Positions 25,837 to 34,341 of a DNA stretch of 64,000 nt are shown one piece after another. This DNA comes from an uncultured Synergistales bacterium (lineage in GTDB: Bacteria > Synergistota > Synergistia > Synergistales > Aminobacteriaceae). Positions within the stretch are counted from its first letter, which is position 1. Every line of letters starts with the position of its first letter. The notes beneath the pieces are model-generated. The model did no database searches. It was given only the letters and a program-made list of their open reading frames with translations, and was not told the origin of the DNA. The stretch is from the NCBI GenBank assembly GCA_905233725.1, contig CAJOEM010000002.1, positions 34,913 through 98,912 of the forward strand, written 5' to 3'. Made by a program: the position numbers and the translations under genes.

Positions 25837-27960
25837 ATGCAAACAAACGAGTATAAACCTATACGTGAAATTTTCGGCTCTATGTTATTCGACCGGCGCG
25901 TCATGAAAGAAAAACTCAATCCGGATGTTTACGCTCAAGTCGTAGCCGCAATGGAAGGCACGGAGAAATTAGATCCTGCTGCTGCTGATATAGTCGCCGC
26001 TGCAATGAAAGATTGGGCAATTTCCAAAGGCGCAACACACTGGGCACACTGGTTCCAGCCATTGACAGAACTCACAGCTGAGAAACACCAGGGCTTCACA
26101 ATGTCTGACTCAGATGGCAATCCGATTGACGTTTTCAGAGGGCATCACCTGGCTCAGGGTGAACCGGACGCGTCGAGTTTTCCGTCGGCAGGCAGCCGCT
26201 CAACTTTCGAAGCACGAGGCTACAGCGCGTGGGATATCAGCAGCCCGGCATTCATCGTGAAAAGTCCCAAAGGCGGTACACTTTGCATTCCGTCGGTGTT
26301 CCTGTCTTACGATGGCAGCTCTCTTGACCTGAAAACCCCGTTATTGCGCGCAGTCGATGCTCTTGAAAGCCGCGCTCTGAAATTGCTGAAGACTCTCGGA
26401 CAGCGCGGGATCAAAAACGTGAAAATGACAGTCGGTGCTGAACAGGAATATTTCTTGCTGGATCGTCCAAGGGCACAATTACGTCCGGATATTAGATTTT
26501 GCGGCAGAACTCTAATCGGCGCACAGCCTGCTAAAGATCAAAAGCTCGATCATCATTATTTCGGGGCAATTCCTCCGAGAGTTTTGCGCTACATGGAAGA
26601 TGTCGAACGTGATTTGGCGAGATTGGGTGTTTCGCTTTTGGCTCGTCATAACGAAGTTGCCAGATGTCAGTTCGAGTTTGCGCATTTATACTCAGAGGCG
26701 AACAGAGCTTGCGATCAGAATCAGATCTTAATGGAAACGATGCGAAAATTGGCGCGTCAACATGAATTGCGATTATTATTCCACGAGAAGCCATTTGACG
26801 GCATGAACGGCTCCGGCAAACACACGAATCTTTCACTCGTTGACAGTGACGGCAGAAACTTGCTCAAGCCCTCGAACGGTCACAGGCGCAACGTAATTTT
26901 CCTGACGTTCCTCTCGGCTGTAGTCCTGGGTATGTCGAAATATCACAGTTTACTGCAGGCTGCCGTGGCAAATTCCGGGAATTTATTCAGGCTTGGCGGT
27001 CACGAAGCACCTCCGTCAATCATAAGCATATACCTCGGCTCAGCATTAACGGATCTTCTGCACAGGCTTGACAACGCGGACGCAACAATTCCAGAGAAAG
27101 GCGTTATGGATCTCGGACTTGCAAAATTGCCGGCAATAATTCCGTTTGACAGTGACAGGAACAGAACTTCACCCGTTGCATTCACCGGCGACAAATTCGA
27201 ATTCCGCGCACCAGGTTCGTCGCAATCAATCGCGCTGCCCGTGACAATGTTCGCGTCAATCTGGGCTTGGGGAGTTGAGCAGGTTACGCACATGATCGAA
27301 GCTCGCTGCGTATCCGGAACTGATCCAATCGATGCGGCTCTTGATGCAGCACGTGAGGCTATCAAGAAGGGATCGCGAATCTTGTTCGAAGGCGATGCTT
27401 ACACTCAAGAATGGCACGAGGAAGCTAAAAAACGCGGCTTAATCGAGGCTGAAACTATCCCGGAAAAAATAGATTTGCTGCTTAAACCCGAAAATCGCGC
27501 AATGCTCGCAGAATTGGGCGTGTATAAATCTCACGAACTCGAAAATTTGCACGCAATTCGCATGGAAAGTTTCGCAACCGGTCTCGAAGTCGAGGCAGCC
27601 GTTCTGTACGATATGCTATGGGAAGGAGTTTTGCCGGCGTTATCCAAGCAATTAATCCTCGAGAAAAATTCCTTGTGCGGATTTGACGGCATAGACTTTG
27701 GCGACCAGACTCCATGGAAAGATTACGTCTCAGGACTTGGCAAAGCGAAATCTGCATTGATACATGACGCGAACGAATTGCACGAACTCAAGGGCAGGTT
27801 AGCTACGATGGACGATAGAGAACGCGCTGATTTTCTTGTTGAGACGATCATTCCGTTGATGTCGAGAATACGCTCTAAATGCGACGCTGCAGAGCTGAAT
27901 ATTTCTGCTGATATATGGCCCTATCCGATTTACAGGAATTTGTTATCGCTATCGGCGTAA
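25837..27960 (+). CDS. glnN: Glutamine synthetase type III
   Basis: 707-aa GS III (glutamate + NH4+ + ATP to glutamine), far longer than GS I (~450 aa). Motifs: FDRRVMKEKL at the GS III N-terminus, GATHWAHWFQPLT, TVGAEQEYFLLD with the catalytic Glu pattern, RHNEVARCQFE, DGMNGSGKHTNLSL, and NRTSPVAFTGDKFEFRAPGSSQS. ATG 25837 is preferred: AAGGAG lies 8 nt upstream and the product starts as GS III usually does; the in-frame upstream codon has no ribosome binding site. Probably the main ammonium-assimilating enzyme here. Confidence 0.95.
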   Translation: MQTNEYKPIREIFGSMLFDRRVMKEKLNPDVYAQVVAAMEGTEKLDPAAADIVAAAMKDWAISKGATHWAHWFQPLTELTAEKHQGFTMSDSDGNPIDVFRGHHLAQGEPDASSFPSAGSRSTFEARGYSAWDISSPAFIVKSPKGGTLCIPSVFLSYDGSSLDLKTPLLRAVDALESRALKLLKTLGQRGIKNVKMTVGAEQEYFLLDRPRAQLRPDIRFCGRTLIGAQPAKDQKLDHHYFGAIPPRVLRYMEDVERDLARLGVSLLARHNEVARCQFEFAHLYSEANRACDQNQILMETMRKLARQHELRLLFHEKPFDGMNGSGKHTNLSLVDSDGRNLLKPSNGHRRNVIFLTFLSAVVLGMSKYHSLLQAAVANSGNLFRLGGHEAPPSIISIYLGSALTDLLHRLDNADATIPEKGVMDLGLAKLPAIIPFDSDRNRTSPVAFTGDKFEFRAPGSSQSIALPVTMFASIWAWGVEQVTHMIEARCVSGTDPIDAALDAAREAIKKGSRILFEGDAYTQEWHEEAKKRGLIEAETIPEKIDLLLKPENRAMLAELGVYKSHELENLHAIRMESFATGLEVEAAVLYDMLWEGVLPALSKQLILEKNSLCGFDGIDFGDQTPWKDYVSGLGKAKSALIHDANELHELKGRLATMDDRERADFLVETIIPLMSRIRSKCDAAELNISADIWPYPIYRNLLSLSA

Positions 27961-28069
27961 ATATTGCATACTCGTAATCATATCTATAGAATATATATAA
28001 AATCTGTGATAGAATACACATACTTGAATATATATTTTATTTTACATACGAAAGGATATGAATATCGCA

Positions 28070-28432
28070 ATGGACGAGAAGAAAGTTTACACCGAAGCGG
28101 AACAGGACGAAATATTAGAGAGAGCTAAAGTAGTTGGTATTCATAAAGCAGCTCATGAATACGGGCTTACTTGGCAAATGGTAACGAGCTGGAGCAGGAA
28201 ACGTAAAGCAGCCGCTGAAGCTCTGAACGCACCGAAATCTCAGGACGCGAAATTCGAAAAAACCGGCAAACCAGACAAAGCTGACAAACCGGACAAATCC
28301 AAGGCTGACGGCAAAGTTTCATCCGCATCGAACTCGCAGCTTGAACTCGAGAACGCAATCTTGAGAGAACGCGCAGGCACATTGGCTCAACAAGTCGAGA
28401 GACTCAAGAAAGCTATCACGGAACTAATCTAG
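28070..28432 (+). CDS. HTH plus leucine-zipper protein, transposase OrfA-like, unknown function
   Basis: 120-aa protein in two parts. Residues ~20-48 form a helix-turn-helix like those of IS3-type OrfA and related transposase helpers (IHKAAHEYGLTWQMVTSW). A Lys/Asp/Pro-rich linker (KPDKADKPDKSKAD) leads to a C-terminal coiled coil from ~residue 90 (LELENAILRERAGTLAQQV). IS3 OrfA also pairs an HTH with a leucine zipper, but no OrfB or terminal repeats are seen nearby. ATG 28070 suits the AAGGA spacing better than ATG 28058, which almost abuts it. Could be a domesticated DNA-binding protein; role unknown. Confidence 0.65.
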   Translation: MDEKKVYTEAEQDEILERAKVVGIHKAAHEYGLTWQMVTSWSRKRKAAAEALNAPKSQDAKFEKTGKPDKADKPDKSKADGKVSSASNSQLELENAILRERAGTLAQQVERLKKAITELI

Positions 28433-28467
28433 CTTAGCAATCTTAGCAATCTTAATCTAAAAAACAA

Positions 28468-28508
28468 CACGCCTCACTCGCAGAAATTTTGCAAATGAGA
28501 CGTGCTTT
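28468..28508. terminator. Bidirectional terminator between convergent genes
   Basis: CACG-CTCA-GCA pairs with TGC-TGAG-CGTG around an AAATTT loop; CTTTT follows on the plus side and an A-rich run precedes it. It separates the HTH gene (plus) from the sugar permease gene (minus). Just before it, CTTAGCAAT is repeated in tandem. Confidence 0.6.
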
Positions 28509-28545
28509 TCATATCAAAAATTATTCGCGAATTATTACTTGATAA

Positions 28546-29508
28546 TTACTTGATGACTTTCAAGGCCTTGCGATCTATCGTCAACGCTACGAATATCAAG
28601 AATACGATTCCCTTTATCAGCTGCTGAGTTGCCGACTCAAATCCCAGCATGACAAGACCGTTATTCAAAACCGTATACATCAACGTACCAACGATTATGT
28701 TCGAGAATCTTACTTTCGCACCGCCAGTTATCGGCAAGCCGCCCAATACCAGCGAGATCAATATTTGCGTCTCAAGCTGATTGCCAGCCGTCGAAGTTAT
28801 CGAGCCAACTTTGATCACGTTCACGAACGCAGCCAAGCCCGTCAAAGCTCCAGCAGCAACGAATGCAAGAAATTTCACACGATCCGTGCGTACTCCAGAA
28901 AATCTCGCAGCAGTCTCTCCAGAACCTACAGCTTTGAAATCATTGCCTACGCGCGTAAATCTGAATACAAAGAACGCTACTATTAATACTGCAAGCGTTA
29001 CGCATGTCTTCAAGTTATCGCTATCTAATGCTTTTATCGCCTGACTTGCAGGTATAGCCGTCTCTGTAGTCAAATACGCGCATACTCCCCTGAATAAATA
29101 CATCGTGCATATCGTTACGATAAAACTCTGCAGCTTGAATTTCACATGAAAGAATCCGTTCACCGCACCGATTGCCGCGCCAGTAAGAATCCCTCCGAGT
29201 ATAGCTAACGGTATGCTGTAAAACGATAAAACCGAAACTACTATCGAAGCTACTCCCAACGTAGAGCCTTCTGTGAAATCTATCGAGCCAAGCGTCATAA
29301 CAAAAAATACGCCCGTTGCAACTATCATCGGGTAATATACCTGAGATAATAACAAGCGCAATCTCTTCGGCTGCATAATCCTGCCATTCGTCAAGTAATA
29401 CATCGCTGCCAAAATTACAACTAAGCCAATGAACGGCAACAAGCCTTTGAACGTATCTGATGCGAAAAAGCTTGCAAGTCTTGATTCAGAATTTTCTCTT
29501 TGTGCCAT
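28546..29508 (-). CDS. Sugar ABC transporter permease (ribose/RbsC-type, system 2)
   Basis: 320-aa inner-membrane permease of the BPD_transp_2 (carbohydrate uptake transporter 2) family with eight to ten hydrophobic segments. Family hallmarks: LGSIDFTEGSTLGVASIV, FKAVGSGETAARFSGV and LGGLPITGGAKVRFSNIIVGTL. It is the last gene of a run with an ATPase, another permease and a binding protein, so it likely forms a heterodimer with the permease at 31037. Substrate not determined by sequence. Confidence 0.88.
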   Translation of the reverse strand: MAQRENSESRLASFFASDTFKGLLPFIGLVVILAAMYYLTNGRIMQPKRLRLLLSQVYYPMIVATGVFFVMTLGSIDFTEGSTLGVASIVVSVLSFYSIPLAILGGILTGAAIGAVNGFFHVKFKLQSFIVTICTMYLFRGVCAYLTTETAIPASQAIKALDSDNLKTCVTLAVLIVAFFVFRFTRVGNDFKAVGSGETAARFSGVRTDRVKFLAFVAAGALTGLAAFVNVIKVGSITSTAGNQLETQILISLVLGGLPITGGAKVRFSNIIVGTLMYTVLNNGLVMLGFESATQQLIKGIVFLIFVALTIDRKALKVIK

Positions 29509-29523
29509 GATATTTTCACCTGC

Positions 29524-31023
29524 CTAAACCATTTTTGCGATCAAGTCTTCGTCCGTTAATTTCTCCGAACGCATGAACTCGCCATTAATTCTGCCGTCCT
29601 TCATGATTATGATTCTGTCCGACATTCCGAGCAATTCCGCAATTTCTTCTGAGATCATGATTATAGATTTCCCCTGAGCCGTCAATTCCGACATCAGCGC
29701 GTAAATCGCCTGCTTAACTTTCACGTCAATGCCTCGCGTCGGTGAATCCAGAACCAAAATATCGCTGCCCTTGCCAAGCCATCTCGCTAAAACAACTTTC
29801 TGTTTATTGCCGCCAGACAAGTCCGATATAAACTGGTTAATATTCGCCATCTTCGTCTGCATTTTCTCAGCATTTTCCAGCGCGAATTTATCGAGTTTGC
29901 GTTTGCTCAACAGGTGATTACTCGCCAGATCATCAAGCGACGGCAAGACGATATTATTGCGAATGCTCTCGTTCAGAATTATTGACTCATTATCACGATC
30001 TTTCGACGCGTAAGCAATCGAGTGATGTATCGCCGACGGAATATCGCGAATCTCCGTGCCGTCTGACAATTTCACAACGCCTTCACGATCCCATGACGCT
30101 CCGAAAACTGCTTTGCCGACCTCGTGCATGCCGCATTCAGACAAGCCGCCAAATCCCAGAATCTCTCCGCGATGCAAATCGAAACTTACATCGTAAATCT
30201 GACCCTTCACCGTAACATTCTTCACGCTCAAGACAACTTCATCAGAAATTTTCGTGCCGTAATCCGTGCGATAATACGCTGAGCCAATTTCACGACCGAC
30301 CATCAAGCGCTTCAGATCATCTTCGTTCACGTCTGACGCATTCACCGTGTCGATATATTCACCGTCTCGCAAAATCGAAATCGTGTTGCTATGTTCGAGA
30401 ACTTCGCCTAAATCATGACTGATGAAAATTACGCTGCGATTGTCAGCACGAACCGCGTCCATAATCTTGTATAACTCAAGTCTGCCGTTCTGTGATAACG
30501 CCGTCGTCGTCTCGTCAACAACAAGAATCTTCGGCTTCATGTACGTAGCTTTCACAATCTCAACGAGTTTCCTGTCCTCGAAATTATAATTATCAATCAT
30601 AGAACCTGCGCGAATATTCGAGAAACCGTATTCATCAAGCAATCTCTGGCCTTCTCGAACCATTGCGCGAGTGTCTTTGATGCCGTGATGCATGAAAGGC
30701 TCCTCGTGTCCCAGGAAAATATTCTCAGCAACACTCAAGCCAGACAATGTTCCCATCTCCTGAACAATTATCGAAACGCCAGCTCTGTTCGCTTCAACCT
30801 GATTGTGCACGTTCAGAACTTCTCCGTCAAGTGTGAAAGTTCCGCCGCCAATCGTGTAAATTCCGCACAACATTTGACAGAACGTAGATTTCCCTGAGCC
30901 ATTTTCGCCGATTAACGCACGAATTTCGCCGCGGTTTATATTTATGCTAACGTCATTCAAAGCGTGAGTTATGCCGAATCGCTTGTCAATATGCTCAGCC
31001 TTCAACAAAATATTTTCGCTCAT
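29524..31023 (-). CDS. Sugar ABC transporter ATP-binding protein (two NBDs, first signature degenerate)
   Basis: ~499-aa protein with two fused nucleotide-binding domains, as in RbsA/MglA. NBD1 has an intact Walker A GENGSGKST and Walker B ILVVDETTTALS, but where MglA/RbsA carry an LSxxQ-type signature it reads DNYNFEDRKLVEIVKA. NBD2 has the usual degenerate P-loop region (GFGGLSECGMHEVGKAVFG) and a good signature LSGGNKQKVVLARWL with ILVLDSPTRGID. Start taken as ATG at 31023; an in-frame GTG three codons upstream is possible. Flanked by two permeases. Confidence 0.88.
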   Translation of the reverse strand: MSENILLKAEHIDKRFGITHALNDVSININRGEIRALIGENGSGKSTFCQMLCGIYTIGGGTFTLDGEVLNVHNQVEANRAGVSIIVQEMGTLSGLSVAENIFLGHEEPFMHHGIKDTRAMVREGQRLLDEYGFSNIRAGSMIDNYNFEDRKLVEIVKATYMKPKILVVDETTTALSQNGRLELYKIMDAVRADNRSVIFISHDLGEVLEHSNTISILRDGEYIDTVNASDVNEDDLKRLMVGREIGSAYYRTDYGTKISDEVVLSVKNVTVKGQIYDVSFDLHRGEILGFGGLSECGMHEVGKAVFGASWDREGVVKLSDGTEIRDIPSAIHHSIAYASKDRDNESIILNESIRNNIVLPSLDDLASNHLLSKRKLDKFALENAEKMQTKMANINQFISDLSGGNKQKVVLARWLGKGSDILVLDSPTRGIDVKVKQAIYALMSELTAQGKSIIMISEEIAELLGMSDRIIIMKDGRINGEFMRSEKLTDEDLIAKMV

Positions 31024-31036
31024 GAGTTCCACCGCC

Positions 31037-31975
31037 TTACTTCACAACTGAGCCACGTTTGCCGCGAGCCGTCAACGTAACGATTACCAACAGCGCCGCA
31101 CCCGTCACGATATTTTGCACCGTCGTCGGAGCACCCAGCGCAACAAATCCGTTAAATATTATCGCAATGATAAATTCCCCGATTATGATCGCGCTGATCG
31201 GAGTCCCATATTTCCTGAAAGCTACTCCGAAAAACGTTCCCATCAACGGCTGAAAGTTTCTGCTCATCGTGCTCATTCCAGTCAATGCTGTCATTGTCGT
31301 TCCGTATGAGACCGTCAAAATCGCCATAATCCCAACAAAGAAATGCAACAACGCAAAGCCGATTAACTTGTATTTTCGCACGTTAATGCCCATATTTTGC
31401 GCTACAAATTCGTTCGAGCCGATTGCATTACAATACGTTCCGATTCGCGTGTACGTCAAGATAAACCACATGAAAACAAACGCCAACGCTGCAAGAATTA
31501 TATTCCCGGGCGCACCTGAGAAAAATCTCAACTCCGGAGCCAGTGTCTGCTTCACGCCGCCAGCTACGAATACTGCCAAACTCTCAAGCACAAGCATCAA
31601 TCCAACAGTCACGATCATGCTCGGAACTTTCAGATTATTATACAAGAATCCGATTGCAATTCCGATTAACGTTCCGCAACCTACGCAGCCAATTACGAAA
31701 CCCAAATAGCCGAACTTCTCCGACAAAATTACGCCGACGATCGACGAGAAAACAATATTCGCTCCGACCGCAAAGTCAAACAATCCCATTACGACTATGA
31801 AATACAATCCGCAACCGCCGACCGAGTATATTATCGACGATTGGAAATACGAGAACATATTCTCCAGACTGCCAAAATTATTCGGGGTCAGAATCTTGAA
31901 TATTGCGTAGAAAAATATCACCATCGCCGCAAGAATCATGAACCCGAAAAATTTACTCGTCTTGAAACTCTGCAT
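31037..31975 (-). CDS. Sugar ABC transporter permease (ribose/RbsC-type, system 2)
   Basis: 312-aa hydrophobic permease, BPD_transp_2 family. Motifs: VVMGLFDFAVGANIVFSSIVGV, CNAIGSNEFVAQNMGINV and MGTFFGVAFRKYG. It lies immediately upstream of the two-domain ATPase and downstream of a terminator hairpin that separates it from the binding-protein gene, suggesting lower expression of membrane parts than of the binding protein. Confidence 0.87.
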   Translation of the reverse strand: MQSFKTSKFFGFMILAAMVIFFYAIFKILTPNNFGSLENMFSYFQSSIIYSVGGCGLYFIVVMGLFDFAVGANIVFSSIVGVILSEKFGYLGFVIGCVGCGTLIGIAIGFLYNNLKVPSMIVTVGLMLVLESLAVFVAGGVKQTLAPELRFFSGAPGNIILAALAFVFMWFILTYTRIGTYCNAIGSNEFVAQNMGINVRKYKLIGFALLHFFVGIMAILTVSYGTTMTALTGMSTMSRNFQPLMGTFFGVAFRKYGTPISAIIIGEFIIAIIFNGFVALGAPTTVQNIVTGAALLVIVTLTARGKRGSVVK

Positions 31976-32019
31976 TCAAAATCACTTCTTTCTGACTGAA
32001 TCCTGAATAAACTTACTTA

Positions 32020-32061
32020 TAAAAAGAGCCGGAGATTTTCTACACACAAATCCCCGACTCT
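32020..32061 (-). terminator. Intercistronic terminator/attenuator downstream of the binding-protein gene
   Basis: On the minus strand AGAGTCGGGGATTT pairs with AAATCTCCGGCTCT: 14 pairs, two of them G-U, followed by TTTTTAT. The two wobble positions become mismatches on the opposite strand, so the hairpin is direction-specific. Confidence 0.75.
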
Positions 32062-32101
32062 CGAATATTTTCACAAACTACATGATACGATAATTTGCGC
32101 G

Positions 32102-33220
32102 TTATTTCGCGTGACGTTCGACAACGTCTTCAACCGAAAGTTTCGCACAAGCTGCTGCTAAATCTTCGTATGACAACTCAGCCAAAGCTTTGATCTCGTC
32201 CGCAGTGTACGGCAACTCGCTGCCAGTGAAGAATTTCGAATACTTCTCGTAATCCTCAGGTGAAGCAACGTACATATACGGGAAGACCATATCATGGAAA
32301 CTCGTGTCGCTTGCTGCGTATTTTCCGCGAACGGTATTATAGACCATCAAGAATGCGAAGAACGGGTCTGCATAATGTCCGCCTGATTCAGCTGCCATTG
32401 CTCCGGTCTTTAACTTAACGTCAAGATCCGGCAGGAAATCCGTCGAAACAACTGCGATTTTCCCGGTCAAGCCTTTTGCCTCGATTGCTGCGATTGCTCC
32501 GAGTAACGTGTCGCCGCCGCCACCTGCAACGATCAGCGCGTCGATATCCGGGTTTGCATCAATAATTGCTTCAGCCGTAGCTCTGCCCGTGTCAGTCGTT
32601 GTGCGTCCATACTGAGGATCTAACAAGACAACTTTATCATCCGGGTGTTCAGCGTTCCAAGCTTCTACGCCTGCTTTGTAGCCAGCCCAGCGTCCAAGGA
32701 ACGTCGCGTCACCGGGTTCCCAGCCTTCGAGACCGATTTTTCTGCAGCCTTTCTGACCTGCGAGAATCAAAACAAGCGTCTTGCCGTTGTCAAATTCTGA
32801 CTCGTGAACTGCTCCGACGTAATATTTCGAAGCACACGCCTGAGCGTATTCGTCCGGGTTTGCGTCTTTGTCAATTACTCTGAAGAACTGAGCTACATAA
32901 ACTTCATTCTCGTCGCAAGTCTTGATAACAGAACCCATCTCTGCTGAAGCTGAGTTGCAAATTATGATTCCGTCGCAGCCTGCAAGTGCCAAAGTCTCCG
33001 CACTCGACGTAACCTGCTCGGAAATATGCGCCTGATCAACCCACTGAGTCTCAACTCCGAGAGCCGCCGCTGCTGCATCAATCATTCTCTTGCACTCACT
33101 GCCGAGCGTATCCGTTGATGACCAAATCGAGATTCCAATCTTAATCGGTGCTGCAAATACTGCAGGTGCTGCACTGAAAATCATACAAAACGCGAGTAAT
33201 AACGCAATACTCTTTTTCAT
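32102..33220 (-). CDS. Periplasmic sugar-binding protein (system 2)
   Basis: 372-aa substrate-binding protein of the periplasmic-binding-protein-like I type (ribose/galactose class). Sec signal peptide MKKSIALLLAFCMIFSAAPAVFA with no lipobox, so a soluble periplasmic protein. Mature start IKIGISIWSSTDTLGSECK; later GCDGIIICNSASAEMG, GLEGWEPGDATFLGRWAGY and ALIVAGGGGDTLLGAIAAI. C-terminal ~50 residues form an Ala/Glu-rich helical extension beyond the usual fold. CGGAGG precedes the ATG. Most likely serves the permeases and ATPase downstream. Confidence 0.88.
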   Translation of the reverse strand: MKKSIALLLAFCMIFSAAPAVFAAPIKIGISIWSSTDTLGSECKRMIDAAAAALGVETQWVDQAHISEQVTSSAETLALAGCDGIIICNSASAEMGSVIKTCDENEVYVAQFFRVIDKDANPDEYAQACASKYYVGAVHESEFDNGKTLVLILAGQKGCRKIGLEGWEPGDATFLGRWAGYKAGVEAWNAEHPDDKVVLLDPQYGRTTTDTGRATAEAIIDANPDIDALIVAGGGGDTLLGAIAAIEAKGLTGKIAVVSTDFLPDLDVKLKTGAMAAESGGHYADPFFAFLMVYNTVRGKYAASDTSFHDMVFPYMYVASPEDYEKYSKFFTGSELPYTADEIKALAELSYEDLAAACAKLSVEDVVERHAK

Positions 33221-33247
33221 AATAAATCTTTCCTCCGAAATTTAATA

Positions 33248-34240
33248 TTAATATCTTCTGCTGGCGATAACGTCCGCTGCTTTAACTGACTTCACGCTGC
33301 CAAGATCGATTCCGCCGTCCATGTCGAAAACGCCCTCTTCAGGATGAACGACTGTCTTGTCAAATCTCTCGCCACGTTCAAGAGCTTCAATCGTCGGCAC
33401 AACAAACGCGCCATACAACGGTGTGCATTCAACTGTGCAATTCATTTCACCTGCAACGATTGCGTCAAATGCTGCTTTGACTGAGTCACAGCCTACGATA
33501 ATAATATCTTTACCTGGGACTTTGCCTGCTGCTTTGATTGCGTCGATTGCTCCGAGAGCCATGTCATCATTCTGAGCGATTAACACGTCGATCTTGTCGA
33601 TTGATTTCAGCCAGCTCTCCATAACTGCCTGACCCTCTGCTCTGGTGAAATTGCCGGACTGCTGACCAACGAGCTTAAAATGCGGATATTCTGCCAAAGC
33701 TTTCAAGTTGCCCTCAGTTCTGCCGGTCTGAGCACTTGCGCCAGTTGTGCCTTCCATTATGACGATATTCATGTCAACGTCGCCTTTGCCGATGCTCTTA
33801 AAATATTCGCCAGCCCATGCAACCTGACGACGCCCCTCTTCGACGAAATCGCCGCCGAATGCAGCAACGTAATCAATCTTGTCAGCGCAATCGGGTAATC
33901 TGTCGATCAACAATAACGGAATCTCAGCCTCGTTGACTTCCTTCAGAACTTCGTCCCAGCCAGTCGAAACTACACCGGTGAACAAGATATAATCGACATC
34001 TTGCGTGATGAAATTTCTGAGAGCCTTGATCTGATTTTCCTGTTTCTGCTGTCCATCGTCATAGACCAACTTCCAACCCGGGTGATTCTCAATCGCTGAT
34101 CTCAAATCGTCCGTGTTAGCTGTTCTCCAGTCCGATTCCTGACCGATCTGCGAGAACGCAATCACAACGTCTTTAGCACTCGCAGCCGAAACCGCAAATA
34201 CCATTACTAAAGCTACAACGAGTAAAAAAACTTTTTTCAT
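33248..34240 (-). CDS. ytfQ: Periplasmic sugar-binding protein, galactofuranose YtfQ-type
   Basis: 330-aa binding protein with a Sec signal peptide (MKKVFLLVVALVMVFAVSAASA). The mature part matches the YtfQ pattern: FSQIGQESDWRTANTDDLRSAI, GWKLVYDDGQQKQENQIKALRNF, YILFTGVVSTGWDEVL, IVIMEGTTGASAQTGR, and NDDMALGAIDAIKAAG. E. coli YtfQ binds galactofuranose; related proteins bind arabinofuranose, and the adjacent araA makes L-arabinose a real option. It lies downstream of its presumed ATPase, permeases and araA, with its own promoter-like -10. Confidence 0.87.
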   Translation of the reverse strand: MKKVFLLVVALVMVFAVSAASAKDVVIAFSQIGQESDWRTANTDDLRSAIENHPGWKLVYDDGQQKQENQIKALRNFITQDVDYILFTGVVSTGWDEVLKEVNEAEIPLLLIDRLPDCADKIDYVAAFGGDFVEEGRRQVAWAGEYFKSIGKGDVDMNIVIMEGTTGASAQTGRTEGNLKALAEYPHFKLVGQQSGNFTRAEGQAVMESWLKSIDKIDVLIAQNDDMALGAIDAIKAAGKVPGKDIIIVGCDSVKAAFDAIVAGEMNCTVECTPLYGAFVVPTIEALERGERFDKTVVHPEEGVFDMDGGIDLGSVKSVKAADVIASRRY

Positions 34241-34265
34241 AAATGCTGCCTCCGAAAAATATTAA

Positions 34266-34271
34266 ATTATA
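34266..34271 (-). promoter_or_regulatory. Putative -10 element for ytfQ
   Basis: Minus-strand TATAAT ~25 bp before the ytfQ start in the araA-ytfQ gap (34241-34341). No good -35 lies 16-18 bp upstream, so an activator or read-through from araA may contribute. Confidence 0.35.
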
Positions 34272-34341
34272 CACAAATTCTACACGTGAGAAAAATTTCA
34301 AGCAAAATGTAAATACCGATTTTTGACTACGTAATATTCGC

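Noticed and set aside
28441-28460. CTTAGCAAT tandem repeat as an attachment site
   Set aside because: Two short copies beside a terminator, with no integrase or second site; probably slippage.
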